Below, piece by piece: positions 34,664-44,178 of a stretch of DNA of 64,000 nt. The stretch is from Brooklawnia sp963780175 (GTDB taxonomy: Bacteria; Actinomycetota; Actinomycetes; Propionibacteriales; Propionibacteriaceae): contig CAWAAT010000003.1 of assembly GCA_963780175.1 (NCBI GenBank), positions 1 to 64,000 of the forward strand, in the 5' to 3' direction. The notes under the pieces were generated by a model. That model had not been told where the DNA came from. It was given only the letters and a program-made list of their open reading frames with translations, and made no database searches. Within the stretch, counting starts at the first letter, position 1. Each line of letters opens with the position of its first letter. The position numbers and the translations under genes were made by a program.

Positions 34664-36723
34664 CACCACTCGATCCCGGGCTGCCCCTTGACGCCCTGAT
34701 CGAAGGGGTGTTTCACCTTGTGGACCTCGGATACCAGGTCGGCGACAGCGAGCAACCGGGCGGGGGCGCGGCGTCCGGTGATGACGACGTGCTGGTGTCC
34801 GGGACGCCTGGTCAGGGTCTCGATGACCTCGTCGAGGTCGAGCCAGCCTTCGGCGAGCACGTGGCACAACTCGTCGAGGATGTACAGGTCGTGGGCCTGC
34901 TCGGCGAGCCGCTCGCGGACCAGTTGCCAGCCTTCCCGGGCCAGGGCTGCGTGGTCGGCGGACGCCCCGGCGCGCGTCGTCGTGCGTCCGGCTCCCAGGT
35001 TCACCCACTCGACCGGTCCACCCTGCCCGGTGCGCACATGCTGGGCGGCCAGCGCCTGGTAGGCGAGCCGCTCGCCGACCGGCCAGGTGGCCGCCTTGAC
35101 GAACTGGAAGACCCCCACCGACCAGCCCTGCGACCAGCCGCGCAGCCCCATGCCGAAAGCAGCCGTTGACTTGCCCTTGCCGTCCCCGGTGTGGACGATG
35201 AGCCGGGGTGCGATTCGCTGGCCACCAGCCACCACGGGTTCGGTGGCCCGATCTCGTCCGGCGGGGACGTGCCCGGCCAACTCGATGATGCGGTCGAGGT
35301 TGAGGTGCTCCTCGACGGCATCGGCCAGGGTGTCGATCATCTCTTCACGTGCGGCCCCGTAGCCGATCGCCTGTGCGTCCGGGGCCCACGGGCTGCCGGC
35401 CAGCCCGGCCACCTGCTGCAGGAAGGCGACCCGGAACCCGTCGTTCTCGAGGCTGCCGTGCAGCATCGTGCCGAAGGTGGCGCCGCGCTGCCAGCCGTCC
35501 AGGAACCCCTCGGCGGGCCCGGTGGGGCTGCACACCCCGTGGTGGATCTCGTAGCCGGCCACGGTGTGCCCCCGCCAGGCGAGCGTCGTCTGCGCGGTGG
35601 TCTTCTCGGCGGCGAACCGCACCTCGACAGGCAACAACCCGAGCCCTTCGATTCGTCCGGTGCGCGACTCGATGGGGTCGTCGATGGTCTCGGCGAGCAT
35701 CTGGTAGCCCCCGCAGATGCCGAGCACCGGTCGGCCCGCGGCGTGCCGCTCGGCCACCACGGCGGCCAGACCCCCGGATGCGCAGCCAGGCCAGGTCGTC
35801 CACGGTCGAGCGTGATCCGGGCAGGACGAGCAGGTCGGCGGACGCGGCCTGACAGCGGATCATCGGTGACGAGCACCTCGACGCCGGGAGTGTTCGCCAG
35901 CGCCTCCACATCGGTGGCGTTCGAGATGCGCGGGAATCGCACCACCGCCACACGCAGCGGCACCCGATCGGCGGGCAGCGGCGCACGCTCGGCGCGCCAG
36001 CGGTCGACCTGCAGCGCGTCCTCGCCGTCGAGCCACACCCCGCGTAGCCACGGCAGCACCCCCAGGCACTCCAGGCCGGTGCGCCGAGTCAGGTCGTCCA
36101 GCCCCGGTGTCAGGATCGACTGGTCACCGCGGAACTTGTTGATCACGTAACCGGCCAGCAAAGCCCGGTCGTCGTCGGCCAGCAGCCCCCAGGTGCCGAA
36201 GATGCTGGCCAGCACGCCGCCCCGGTCGATGTCTCCGACCACCACCACCGGCAGGCCGAACTGCCTTGCCAGCCCCATGTTCACGTAGTCGCCGGCCCGC
36301 AGGTTGATCTCGGCCGGCGAGCCGGCGCCCTCGCACGACCACGACGTCGTGCCGGGCTGCGAGGTCGCGGTAGGCCTCGAACGCGGCTTCGGCGAGGTGG
36401 CGGCGTCCGGTCGCGTACTCGCCGGCCTCCAAGGTGCCGCCGGGACGTCCGCGCAGGACGACGAACGCCCGCCGGTCGGTGCCGGGCTTGAGCAGGACCG
36501 GGTTGAGCAGGCTGCTCGGTTCGACGCCGGCCGCCTGGGCCTGCAGGTACTGCGCCCGACCGATCTCGGAACCGTCGGCGCAGACCATCGAGTTGTTCGA
36601 CATGTTCTGCGCCTTGAACGGCGCCACATCGACGCCCCGCCGCGCCAGGGCGCGACAGATGCCCGTCACCACCAGGGATTTCCCGGCGTCCGACGACGTA
36701 CCGGCGATCAGCAGGCCTGCCAT
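34663..36723 (-). CDS. cobQ: Fused cobyric acid synthase and corrinoid adenosyltransferase, with frameshifts
   Basis: ATG 36723, behind AAAGGGAG. CobQ blocks: GTSSDAGKSLVVTGICRAL, PFKAQNMSNNSMV, GAGSPAEINLRAGDYVNMG, LPGSRSTVDDL, LGICGGYQMLAETI (Cys nucleophile) and YEIHHGV. The frame shifts near 36340, 35850 and 35780; the last is at a run of five G where four would restore the frame. After the CobQ end the frame stays open into CobO: IVHTGDGKGKSTAAFGMGL and YILDELCHVLAEGWLD. No stop separates them, so this reads as a CobQ-CobO fusion, though GTG codons just before could once have been a separate start. Both act in late cobalamin synthesis. Confidence 0.8.
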
Positions 36724-36782
36724 GCGGGCTCCCTTTCCGGCCGGGATGGGCCTACGGTGGTCTCGCGGGAGAGGATGGGTGG

Positions 36783-37514
36783 GTGCGGATACTGCTGCTG
36801 GGCGGCACTGCGGAGGGCCGTGAACTGGCCGGGCTGCTGGCCTCCGCCGGTCACGAGGTCGTCACGTCGGTTGCTGGACGCACCCGCGAGGCGCGTGAGG
36901 CGGAGGGCTCGCGGGTCGGCGGGTTCGGTGGGGCGTCCGGGCTTGCCGACTACCTGAGTGACCCGGCGACTCGCGTCGATGCCGTCGTGGACGCCACGCA
37001 CCCCTTCGCTGCGCAGATCTCGTGGCACGCCGCCCAGGCCTGCGCCGGCAGCGGTCTGCCGCTGCTGCGGCTGTCGCGTCCCGGCTGGGGGAGCCATCCG
37101 CAGGCAGAGGAGTGGACGTGGGTCGACGATCACCGGCAGGCGGCGGTCGCAGCGGGGTTGGCGTCCGGACGCGTCCTGCTGACCGTCGGACGCCAACCGT
37201 TGCCGACCTACCACGCCCTGACCGACGTCCTGGCCCGGGTCGCCGAATGGCTGGGTGGTCCCGTTCCGGCGGGCTGGCGGATTCTGGCGGCCCGCGGCCC
37301 GTTCGACCTGGCCGCGGAGCGCGGCCTGCTGGCCGGAGAACAGATCACGCTGCTCGTCAGCAAGGACTCCGGCGGCGACCAGACGGCTGCCAAGCTGGTC
37401 GCGGCCCACGAACTGGGGGTCGCGGTGGTCATGGTGCGCCGCCCCGCGTCCCCCGAGGGTGTGCTCGAGGCGCCGGACGTGGCCGGTGCGCTGGCCTGGC
37501 TCGCCCAGCTGTGA
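36783..37514 (+). CDS. cobK: Precorrin-6A/cobalt-precorrin-6A reductase
   Basis: 243 residues. ILLLGGTAEGRELAGLL is the NADPH-binding start, DAVVDATHPFAAQISWHA the central motif, and VSKDSGGDQTAAKLVAA the C-terminal signature of CobK/CbiJ. It reduces the macrocycle at C18-C19. GTG 36783, behind GGAGAGGA; divergent from cobQ with 59 bp between them. Confidence 0.94.
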   Translation: MRILLLGGTAEGRELAGLLASAGHEVVTSVAGRTREAREAEGSRVGGFGGASGLADYLSDPATRVDAVVDATHPFAAQISWHAAQACAGSGLPLLRLSRPGWGSHPQAEEWTWVDDHRQAAVAAGLASGRVLLTVGRQPLPTYHALTDVLARVAEWLGGPVPAGWRILAARGPFDLAAERGLLAGEQITLLVSKDSGGDQTAAKLVAAHELGVAVVMVRRPASPEGVLEAPDVAGALAWLAQL

Positions 37515-37525
37515 TCCTCGGTCGG

Positions 37526-38281
37526 TCATCCCAGCTCCAGCCCGGCGACCGCGCCGATGATCGTGATGGCCGGCGGCTCCACGCCCTGGTCTGCGGCCAA
37601 GAGGGCGATGTCGGCAACCCGCCCACGAAGCACCCGCATCTGGGGTGAGCCGGCCGACATCACGATGGCTGCGGGGGTGTCGGTGGGCAGCCCGGAGGCC
37701 AGCAGCTCGGCGACGATCTCGGGCAGGTACTTGACGCCCATCAGCACCACCAGGGTGGTGCGCGTCCGGGCCAATGACGCCCAGTCCAACTCGCTGCGTT
37801 CGTCGCCGGGGGGCACGTGTCCGCTGACGATGGTGACACCCTGCGACAGGCCGCGGTGCGTCACGGGGATGCCGGCCAGGGCAGGGGCGGCCAGCGCCGA
37901 ACTGACGCCCGGGATGACGCGAACGGGGACGCCGGCGGCCGCGCACTCCAGCGCCTCCTCCCCTCCCCGGCCGAACAGGTAGTTGTCGCCGCCCTTGAGG
38001 CGCACCACCCGCTTCCCGGCGCGGGCGTGCGAGACGAGCAGCGCGTTGATGTCGTCCTGTGAGGTCTGCGCGCCGCGCGGTATCTTGCCGACGTCGATGA
38101 GTTCGGCGTCCGGCCGGGCCTGCTCGAGCACCGCCAGCGGCGCGAGCCGGTCGTAGATGATGACGTCGGCCTGACGCACCGCGCGCAGCCCGGCAACGGT
38201 GATCAGATCGGGGTCGCCGGGTCCGCCGCCGACCAGGATCACCGTTCCCGGGGTGTCGCGGCCGGGCTTGTGATCACTCAT
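37526..38281 (-). CDS. cobA: Uroporphyrinogen-III C-methyltransferase (SUMT)
   Basis: 251 residues. VILVGGGPGDPDLITVAG, then VIIYDRLAPLAVL, RLKGGDNYLFGRGGEEA (signature 2) and VIPGVSSALAAPALAGIP. It makes precorrin-2 from uroporphyrinogen III using two SAM, the branch point from heme to corrin and siroheme. ATG 38281 follows GGGAG. Convergent with cobK and divergent from cbiT. It lacks the CysG-type dehydrogenase domain, which here is fused to CbiX. Confidence 0.94.
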   Translation of the reverse strand: MSDHKPGRDTPGTVILVGGGPGDPDLITVAGLRAVRQADVIIYDRLAPLAVLEQARPDAELIDVGKIPRGAQTSQDDINALLVSHARAGKRVVRLKGGDNYLFGRGGEEALECAAAGVPVRVIPGVSSALAAPALAGIPVTHRGLSQGVTIVSGHVPPGDERSELDWASLARTRTTLVVLMGVKYLPEIVAELLASGLPTDTPAAIVMSAGSPQMRVLRGRVADIALLAADQGVEPPAITIIGAVAGLELG

Positions 38282-38306
38282 GCTTCTCCCTCGGTCGTTG
38301 CTCGGG

Positions 38307-38322
38307 TAGCGTCGCCCCCGTG
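38307..38322 (+). promoter_or_regulatory. Leaderless start of cbiT
   Basis: TAGCGT (38307-38312), seven bases, then GTG 38320. No ribosome-binding site precedes the codon. Confidence 0.55.
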
Positions 38323-38928
38323 ACTCCTGCCCTGCCCCAGCTGCCCAGCCGCGACGACGTGGACGCCTGGGGAAACGTGCCCGGCCTGCCCGACGAGGCG
38401 TTCGAGCACGACGGGCTGATCACCAAACGCCACCAACGCGCGAGCGCGTTCGCCTTCCTGCGTCCGGTCGCGGGCCACCTGTTGTGGGACGTCGGCACCG
38501 GTTCGGGGGCGATGGCGATCGAATGGTGCCGGGCCGCCCCCGAGGCGCGCGCGATCGGACTGGAGCAGAAGCCAGACCGGGCCGCCCGGGCCCGCCGCAA
38601 CATCGAACGACTGACGCCCGGACGCGTGGAAATCATCGAGGGGGACGCTGCCGAGCTGGTCGCCGACCTGCCCGCCCCGGACGCCGTCTTCATCGGTGGT
38701 GGCGTGAGCGACGAGGTGCTGGACGGTTGCTGGGCGGCGCTGCGTCCGGGCGGCCGCGTCGTCGCGCACGCGGTGACGCTGGAGTCGGAGGCGCTGCTCA
38801 TCGAGAGGTACCGACGGCACGGCGGGTCGCTGGTGAGGTTGGTGGTCGAGACCGCCGAGCCGTTGGGCCGATTCCTGGGCTGGGTGCCCGCGCGCCCGGT
38901 CACTGCCTGGGCCTGTCTGAAGAGCTGA
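38320..38928 (+). CDS. cbiT: Cobalt-precorrin-6B (C15)-methyltransferase, decarboxylating
   Basis: 202 residues. GLPDEAFEHDGLITKRHQRA is the CbiT N-terminal signature, LLWDVGTGSGAMAIEW the SAM site and DAVFIGGGVSDEVLD the second motif. It methylates C15 and decarboxylates the C12 acetate. CbiE is a separate gene 9 kb away, unlike CobL. Its 3' end overlaps the cbiO end by 29 bp on the other strand. Confidence 0.93.
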   Translation: MTPALPQLPSRDDVDAWGNVPGLPDEAFEHDGLITKRHQRASAFAFLRPVAGHLLWDVGTGSGAMAIEWCRAAPEARAIGLEQKPDRAARARRNIERLTPGRVEIIEGDAAELVADLPAPDAVFIGGGVSDEVLDGCWAALRPGGRVVAHAVTLESEALLIERYRRHGGSLVRLVVETAEPLGRFLGWVPARPVTAWACLKS

Positions 38929-39715
38929 TGGCGGCCAGCACCGCGTCGAGGGTGCGTGGCCGGTCGGCCAGCCCGAGTGCGGCGGCCACCTGCAGCTGCC
39001 AGGGTTGCCGCAGGTGGGCGCGTCCGAGCAGGTCGTCGTCCGACAGCACCTCGACCACCGGACCCTGATGTACCACCCCGTCGACGACCACGGCCGCCTC
39101 GTCGGCCCAGGTCAACGCGAAGTCGACGTCATGGGTGGCCAACGCGATGGTCGTGCCCTGCGCGGTCAGCCGGGCCAACGCCGCCCGCGTCTCGGCCACC
39201 CCCAACGGATCCAGCCCGGCGGTGGGTTCGTCCAGCAGCAGCACCGCGGGCCGCATCGCAACCGCCCCGGCGATGGTGACGCGTTTGCGTTCACCGTATG
39301 AGAGGTGGTGGGTGGCCCGGCCCGCCAGGTGGGCGATGCCGAGCAGGCCGAGCGCCTCGGCGACCCGCGCGCGCACCTCGTCCTGGTCGAGGCCCAGGTT
39401 GAGGGGCCCGAACGCGACGTCCTGGGTGACGTCGGCCGAGAACAGCTGGTCGTCGGGGTCTTGCAGGACCAGTTGGACGCGACGCCGGTGGGCACGCAGG
39501 GCCTCGCGATTGCCCCGGAGCGGCTGACCGGCCAGCCGCACCTCGCCCGAATCGGGACGATGGGCTCCGGACAAGCAGCGGAGCAGCGTCGTCTTGCCTG
39601 ACCCGTTGGCTCCGAGCAGGGCGACCCGCCGGCCGGCCGTCAGTCGGCAGGACGCTCCCCGGAGCACCGGTGCCCCGGCGGAGTAGGAGGCCACGAGGTT
39701 GTCGGCGATCAGCAT
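38900..39715 (-). CDS. cbiO: Cobalt ECF/ABC transporter ATPase
   Basis: 271 residues. Walker A GANGSGKTTL, Q-loop LVLQDPDDQLFSADV (typical of CbiO), signature LSYGERKRV, Walker B VLLLDEPTAGLDP and switch His LATHDVDFAL. ATG 39715 overlaps the cbiQ stop (TGATG). It powers cobalt uptake with CbiM, CbiN and CbiQ. Confidence 0.94.
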   Translation of the reverse strand: MLIADNLVASYSAGAPVLRGASCRLTAGRRVALLGANGSGKTTLLRCLSGAHRPDSGEVRLAGQPLRGNREALRAHRRRVQLVLQDPDDQLFSADVTQDVAFGPLNLGLDQDEVRARVAEALGLLGIAHLAGRATHHLSYGERKRVTIAGAVAMRPAVLLLDEPTAGLDPLGVAETRAALARLTAQGTTIALATHDVDFALTWADEAAVVVDGVVHQGPVVEVLSDDDLLGRAHLRQPWQLQVAAALGLADRPRTLDAVLAAISSSDRPRQ

Positions 39716-40503
39716 CAGATCAGCACCGTCCACGCCGCAACCGCGGCCCAGATGCTCGTGATCAGCGCCAGCGAGCCGGCCACGAAGCGTGGGGAGGCCG
39801 GCAGGTGGGGCGTCAGTGGCACCAGGTCGCCGTCGATTCCGCGGGCCGCCAGCCCCTCGGTGAGCCGGGCGGCCCGGTCCCAGGAGCGCACCAACAGCGC
39901 GCCCATCGCGCCGGCGAGGGTGTTCCAGCGCCGCAGCACACCGCGCACCCCGCCGCCCGGGGCGTCCCCGAGCCGGGCCAGCTGCGCCGCGCGGATGCCG
40001 GTGGCGACCTCGAGCAGGACGAAGAGCAGGCGGTAGGTCAGCGAGGCCACCTCGACCAGCGGCCCAGGCATTCCACGACGGCGAACCCAGCCGAGCATGT
40101 CGACCATCGGGGTGGTGGTGGCCAGCAGCAGGATGGCCAGAGTGCCGGCTGCCGAGCGTCCGAACAGGGCGGCACCCCGGGCGGCGGAGGCCGCGTCCAT
40201 CGAGAGCGGGCCGAACGCGAACCAGGCGTCCGGGGTGGCGGGGCCGAGCTGGACGGCCACCGAGGCCGCGCCGACGGTGATGAACGCGAGGGGGGCTGCG
40301 AACCCGATGGCCAGCACCCGGGCGGGGATGCGGGCCGGGCCGAGCGTGAGGACGACCGCCGCGATGGCCACCAGTGGCGCAGTGGGCCAGGCTGGCGCGA
40401 CCAGGGCAGTGAGAACCAACCCCAGCGGCAGAACCAACTTGTCGCCGACCCTCACCTGCCGCCACGGCGCCGACCAGGCGGCGTCATCCAGTGCGATGAT
40501 CAT
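39715..40503 (-). CDS. cbiQ: Cobalt transporter transmembrane T-component
   Basis: 262 residues with about five membrane helices and the two Ala-Arg-Gly coupling motifs of ECF T-components: AAQLARLGD in the first cytoplasmic helix and TEGLAARGIDGDL in the second. WRQVRVGDKLVLPLGLV is the usual CbiQ start. It links the CbiM substrate unit to CbiO. Confidence 0.92.
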   Translation of the reverse strand: MIIALDDAAWSAPWRQVRVGDKLVLPLGLVLTALVAPAWPTAPLVAIAAVVLTLGPARIPARVLAIGFAAPLAFITVGAASVAVQLGPATPDAWFAFGPLSMDAASAARGAALFGRSAAGTLAILLLATTTPMVDMLGWVRRRGMPGPLVEVASLTYRLLFVLLEVATGIRAAQLARLGDAPGGGVRGVLRRWNTLAGAMGALLVRSWDRAARLTEGLAARGIDGDLVPLTPHLPASPRFVAGSLALITSIWAAVAAWTVLI

Positions 40504-40802
40504 CGGCTGCTCGCTTGGACGCCCGACTGCGCAGGCTGATCAGCACGTAGCCCAGGACGCCGGCCCCGACGGCCGCCTGCAGGGCGAACAGGCCGGATTC
40601 GATCTCGGGGCTGCGCGGGCCCGGTGATCGCGGGGAACCAGCTCTGGACGCCCTGGTCGGCGAGCTGCTGGTGACGATCTCGTCGGTGCCGGCGAACGCC
40701 TCGCCGCCGTCACGTCCGGGCGCCCACCAGGTAGCTGGCCAGCAGCACCACGACGATGCCGGCGAGCAGCGCCCAGGTCACCCACCTGCGCCGCTCAGAC
40801 AT
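40484..40802 (-). CDS. cbiN: Cobalt transporter accessory protein, with frameshifts
   Basis: ATG 40802 starts SERRRWVTWALLAGIVVVLL, the first membrane helix. One base shift near 40715 leads to DGGEAFAGTDEIVTS, and a further one or two shifts near 40665-40620 lead to SPEIESGLFALQAAVGAGVL, the second helix, ending at about 40484. This is the normal CbiN order and length (~105 residues). Two helices flank a short outside loop. It overlaps both cbiM and cbiQ. The shifts may be base errors because the flanking genes are conserved. Confidence 0.75.
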
Positions 40803-41490
40803 GGGCGGACGACGGCTCGGGAGCGGGAACGCATCGGGTCGAGGATGCCGCGGCGCTCCAGCTCGGGGCGCACGACTCCGGCCAGGAAGCGGAACATCAG
40901 CACGCCCACGAAGCCCTCGACGAGCGGCCAGCGGCAGCTGGGTGAGGGCGAAGACGCCCAGGAACTTGGCCAGCGCGCCCCCGAAGCCCGAGACGGGGTC
41001 GGGGTGGGCGAGGGCCAGTTGCAGTGAGGTGATGACGTAGGTGGACAGGTCGGCGAAGAACATGGCCGCGAAGATCGCCGCGGTCGAACCGAACCGGCGC
41101 AGCAGCCGGTAGGCGCCGTAACCGATCCACGGCCCGGCGACGGCCATCGAGAAGACGTTGGCGCCCAGGGTGGTGAGGCCGCCGTGGGCGAGCAGCAGCG
41201 CCTGGAAGACGCAGCACGACCGTGCCGAGGAACGCCATCACGGGCGGGCGGAAGAGCACCGCACCCACGCCGGTGCCGGTCGGGTGCGACGAGCTACCGG
41301 TGATCGAGGGCAGCTTGAAAGCCGACAGCACGAACGTGAAGGCGCCGGCCGCGGCCAGCAGCATGGTGTTCTCGGTGCTGGTGCGCGCCTCCCTGATGAC
41401 GGCGCGTCCGCCATGAATCACAAACGGAGTAGCGGCGACGTACCATGCCAGGCACTGCAGCGGGGGAAGGAATCCCTCGGCGATGTGCAT
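40778..41490 (-). CDS. cbiM: Cobalt transporter substrate-capture protein, with frameshifts
   Basis: ATG 41490, behind AGAGGAGAG. The N-terminal MHIAEGFLPP with His2 is the Co(II) site. TENTMLLAAAGAFTFVLSAF, KLPSITGSSSHPTGTG and PPVMAFLGTVVL follow. Frame changes near 41215 and 40930 are needed to join SMAVAGPWIGYGAYRLLRRF, FAAMFFADLSTYVITSLQLA and finally GVLMFRFLAGVVRPELERRG. All CbiM blocks are present in order. A cobalamin riboswitch lies upstream. Confidence 0.82.
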
Positions 41491-41514
41491 GGTCTCTCCT
41501 CTTGAGATTGCGCG

Positions 41515-41645
41515 TCCCAGACTGTCGAAACGGCGAGGTGAGTTCCTGACTCTCGTCTTGGCGAAGACGTTCACAGTGGCGCGACCGTGCCGGAACTTCC
41601 CGGCTTCCTCGTGCCTCGTCGATTGTGTCACTCTAGTCGCACACC
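41515..41645 (-). ncRNA. Cobalamin riboswitch upstream of cbiMNQO
   Basis: On the minus strand the leader contains GGAAGCCGGGAAGTTCCGGC, then ACGGTCGCGCCACTGTGA (GCCACTGTGA at 41580-41571), then the B12-box-like AGTCAGGAACTCACC (41551 to about 41537). These match the conserved core and B12 box of the cobalamin riboswitch (RF00174) in order and spacing. The cbiM ribosome site begins about 40 nt later. Bound adenosylcobalamin should shut down cobalt import. Exact ends are approximate. Confidence 0.85.
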
Positions 41646-41670
41646 GAACCGCGGTGGCGAGAGGGGCCAG

Positions 41671-42327
41671 ATGAGCGTGCGCTACGAATACCTGACCGAT
41701 GCAGCCGCGATCTACGCGGAGTCGTTCGCGACGATCCGCCGCGAGGCCGACCTGTCGGGGCTGCCCGAGGACGTTGCGAGGGTCGTGGTGCGGATGATTC
41801 ACGCGGCGGCGCAGACCGACCTGCCGGCCGATATCGCGTTCACCCCCGGGGTGGTGGCGAGTTGCCGTGCCGCACTGCGGGCGGGTGCCCCCATCCTGTG
41901 CGACTCGACGATGGTGGCCACCGGCATCATCCGGTCGCGGCTACCGGCGTCCAACGAGGTCATCTGCCACCTGGGTGACCCGCGGCTCGCCGAGCTTGCG
42001 GCCGAGCTGGGCACGACCAAGACCGCCGCCGCCGTCGAGTTGTGGAAGGAGCGGCTCGATGGCGCGGTTGTCGCCATCGGCAACGCGCCGACCGCGCTGT
42101 TCCGGCTGCTGGAGGTGGTGCGCGACACCGGGCTGCGCCCGGCCGGTGTGATCGGCATCCCGGTGGGCTTCGTCGGGGCTGCCGAGTCGAAGCAGGCCCT
42201 GGTCGACAACCCGTACGGGCTGGAGTATCTGGTGCTGAAGGGACGCCGCGGCGGGTCTGCGGTGACCGTGGCCGCGGTGAACGCCATCGCCAGCACCGAC
42301 GAGTCGACGAACCTCCCGAAGGATTGA
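41671..42327 (+). CDS. cobH: Precorrin-8X methylmutase
   Basis: 218 residues. VRMIHAAAQTDLPADIAFTP carries the catalytic His, and GAPILCDSTMVATGI, a KTAAAVELW stretch and AIGNAPTALFRLLE follow. It moves the C11 methyl to C12, giving (hydrogeno)cobyrinate. ATG 41671 is preceded by GAGAGGGG and is divergent from cbiM across the riboswitch. cbiD starts one base after its stop. Confidence 0.95.
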   Translation: MSVRYEYLTDAAAIYAESFATIRREADLSGLPEDVARVVVRMIHAAAQTDLPADIAFTPGVVASCRAALRAGAPILCDSTMVATGIIRSRLPASNEVICHLGDPRLAELAAELGTTKTAAAVELWKERLDGAVVAIGNAPTALFRLLEVVRDTGLRPAGVIGIPVGFVGAAESKQALVDNPYGLEYLVLKGRRGGSAVTVAAVNAIASTDESTNLPKD

Positions 42328-42328
42328 G

Positions 42329-43435
42329 GTGACCTCAGGCGGACGCCGGGGCCAGTTGGCGTCCTCGGGGCTGCGTCCCGGCTGGACGACCGGCACCTGC
42401 GCCACTGCGGGCGCGCGGGCGGGGTTCGCCGCCCTGCTGACCGGGGAGTTCCCCGACCCGGTCGAGGTGGTGTTGCCGCACGGCCGGACGCCGTCGTTTG
42501 CGCTCACCTCCTGTTCGCTGAAAGACGGCGTCGCCGAGGTGGCGGTCACCAAGGACGCCGGGGACGACCCGGACGTCACGCACGGGGCGGTGATCCGCGT
42601 CCGGGTGTGGGCGGGTGTGCCGGGGGAGGGTGTGCGGTTCCGGGCCGGGCCGGGTGTGGGGACGATCACCCTGCCGGGCCTGCCGCTGCCTCCGGGCGAG
42701 CCGGCGATCAACCCGATGCCCCGGGCGATGATCATCGACAACCTGCGTCGGGTGGCGGGCCTGGACGATGCCCAGCCCGATCCGGATGTGGTCGTCGAGG
42801 TCGGCATCGACGACGGCGCGGAACTGGCGCGCAGAACGCTCAACCCGCGGCTCGGCATCATCGGCGGGCTGTCGGTGCTCGGCACCACGGGCGTGGTCGT
42901 GCCGTACTCGTGCTCGGCCTGGATCGATGCGATCCGACGCGGGGTCGATGTGGCCCGGGCACTGGGGCACGAGCACGTGGCCGGCTGCACCGGGTCGACC
43001 TCGGAGAGGGTGGCGCAGGAACTGTTCGGGCTGCCGGAGTCGGCGCTGCTCGACATGGGCGACTTCGTCGGTGCGGTGCTGACCTACCTGAGCCGCCACT
43101 CGGTGCCGCGGCTCACGTTGTGCGGCGGGGTGGGGAAGTTCGCCAAGCTGGCCGACGGGCATCTCGACCTGCACTCGGCCAGGTCGCGAGTCGATCACGA
43201 GTTTCTGGCCCGGCTGGCACGGGTCGCGGGGGCGGATGACGAGCTTGCGTCCCGGGTGGCGCAGGCGACGACCGCCCTGGGTGCGGTCGAGCTGTGCGCC
43301 GCGTCCGGGATCGGCCTGGGGGACGCGATCGCGGCCGCGGCGCGGGAGCAGGCGGTACGGGTGCTGGCCAACCCGGCGGTGCAGGTGGACGTGGTGTGCA
43401 TCGATCGGGCCGGGACGGTGGTCGGGCGGGGTTAG
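42329..43435 (+). CDS. cbiD: Cobalt-precorrin-5B C1-methyltransferase
   Basis: 368 residues. GWTTGTCATAGARAGFAALL is the CbiD start, EPAINPMPRAMI the middle signature and CGGVGKFAKLADGHLDLHS the late motif; PYSCSAWIDAIRRGVD is also conserved. It methylates C1 in the anaerobic pathway, so the route here is the cobalt-early one. GTG 42329 directly follows the cobH TGA. Confidence 0.95.
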   Translation: MTSGGRRGQLASSGLRPGWTTGTCATAGARAGFAALLTGEFPDPVEVVLPHGRTPSFALTSCSLKDGVAEVAVTKDAGDDPDVTHGAVIRVRVWAGVPGEGVRFRAGPGVGTITLPGLPLPPGEPAINPMPRAMIIDNLRRVAGLDDAQPDPDVVVEVGIDDGAELARRTLNPRLGIIGGLSVLGTTGVVVPYSCSAWIDAIRRGVDVARALGHEHVAGCTGSTSERVAQELFGLPESALLDMGDFVGAVLTYLSRHSVPRLTLCGGVGKFAKLADGHLDLHSARSRVDHEFLARLARVAGADDELASRVAQATTALGAVELCAASGIGLGDAIAAAAREQAVRVLANPAVQVDVVCIDRAGTVVGRG

Positions 43436-43459
43436 CGGCGTTCGCCCGCTTGGAAACCT

Positions 43460-43529
43460 GAAAAGAGCACGCCAGAGGGCACTTCTAGCGTTCCAACCGG
43501 GTGTTTGGGTCACCTGGCGTGCTCTTTTC
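43460..43529 (+). terminator. 16-bp perfect inverted repeat after cbiD
   Basis: GAAAAGAGCACGCCAG (43460-43475) and its exact complement CTGGCGTGCTCTTTTC (43514-43529) flank a 38-nt loop, starting 25 bp after the cbiD stop. The right arm ends in TTTTC. It can terminate cobH-cbiD transcription, though the long loop also fits the ends of a small mobile element. Confidence 0.55.
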
Positions 43530-43587
43530 CCACAAGTGGCAGTGTGAGAAGTCTTCTCTGACCGGCCAAAGTAGCCGGAACTGCCGG

Positions 43588-44178
43588 CTCTGCCCTGGGA
43601 GTCGTTCTCGACCTCTGTCCAAGCCTTGGGTCTTCGCGCTTCGCGCGATCGCCTTGGGTGGGGGTCGGGGTGCGCTCTACGGTCTTCGAACGACCCCCAG
43701 GGCAGAACCTTTGACGTTCTCCGTTGCCTCCATGTCCCCGGCGCCCTGTCTGTCCGCCGCGGCGTGCGTGACCAAGGTCCTGACGGTTTCGGTGGGCAAC
43801 GTCCCCAATGCCTGTCCGACTGAGTTCTGGCAGCCACTGGCGGCGAATGGTCAGGACCTTGGTCACGCCCGCGCCGTTTGCTGGCACCGTCAGCGAACCC
43901 GCGTCTTCGCTGTCCCCCTTTGACGTGAGCCGTGCCTGAGGTCATGGGATCGGAGACGACACGCCGAAGAACGGACGCGACACGCCGTGGGACGCCTCTC
44001 TTGGCGCGACTTGGCATGACCACAGGCACGTTGGCCCGTTGCAAGGACGTCACAGGCCCTGCCCTGGGGGTCGTCCGAAGACCGTAGAGCGCACCCCTAC
44101 CCCTGCCCAGGGTGATCGCGCGGAGCGCGGAAGCCCAGGGCTTGGGCAGAGGTCGAGGATGACCCCCAGGGCGGGGCC
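43588..44178. repeat. Nested inverted repeats: ~122-bp outer arms and 17-bp inner arms
   Basis: Outer arms 43588-43709 and 44055-44178 are inverted copies of each other over about 122 bp (shared blocks such as GTGCGCTCTACGGTCTTCG and GCGATC near the middle). Each arm is itself bounded by GCCCTGGG/CCCAGGGC. Inside is a perfect 17-bp inverted repeat, GTGACCAAGGTCCTGAC (43768-43784) and GTCAGGACCTTGGTCAC (43850-43866). No ORF with coding character lies between. The whole stretch 43436-44228 has no recognisable gene. Confidence 0.75.
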
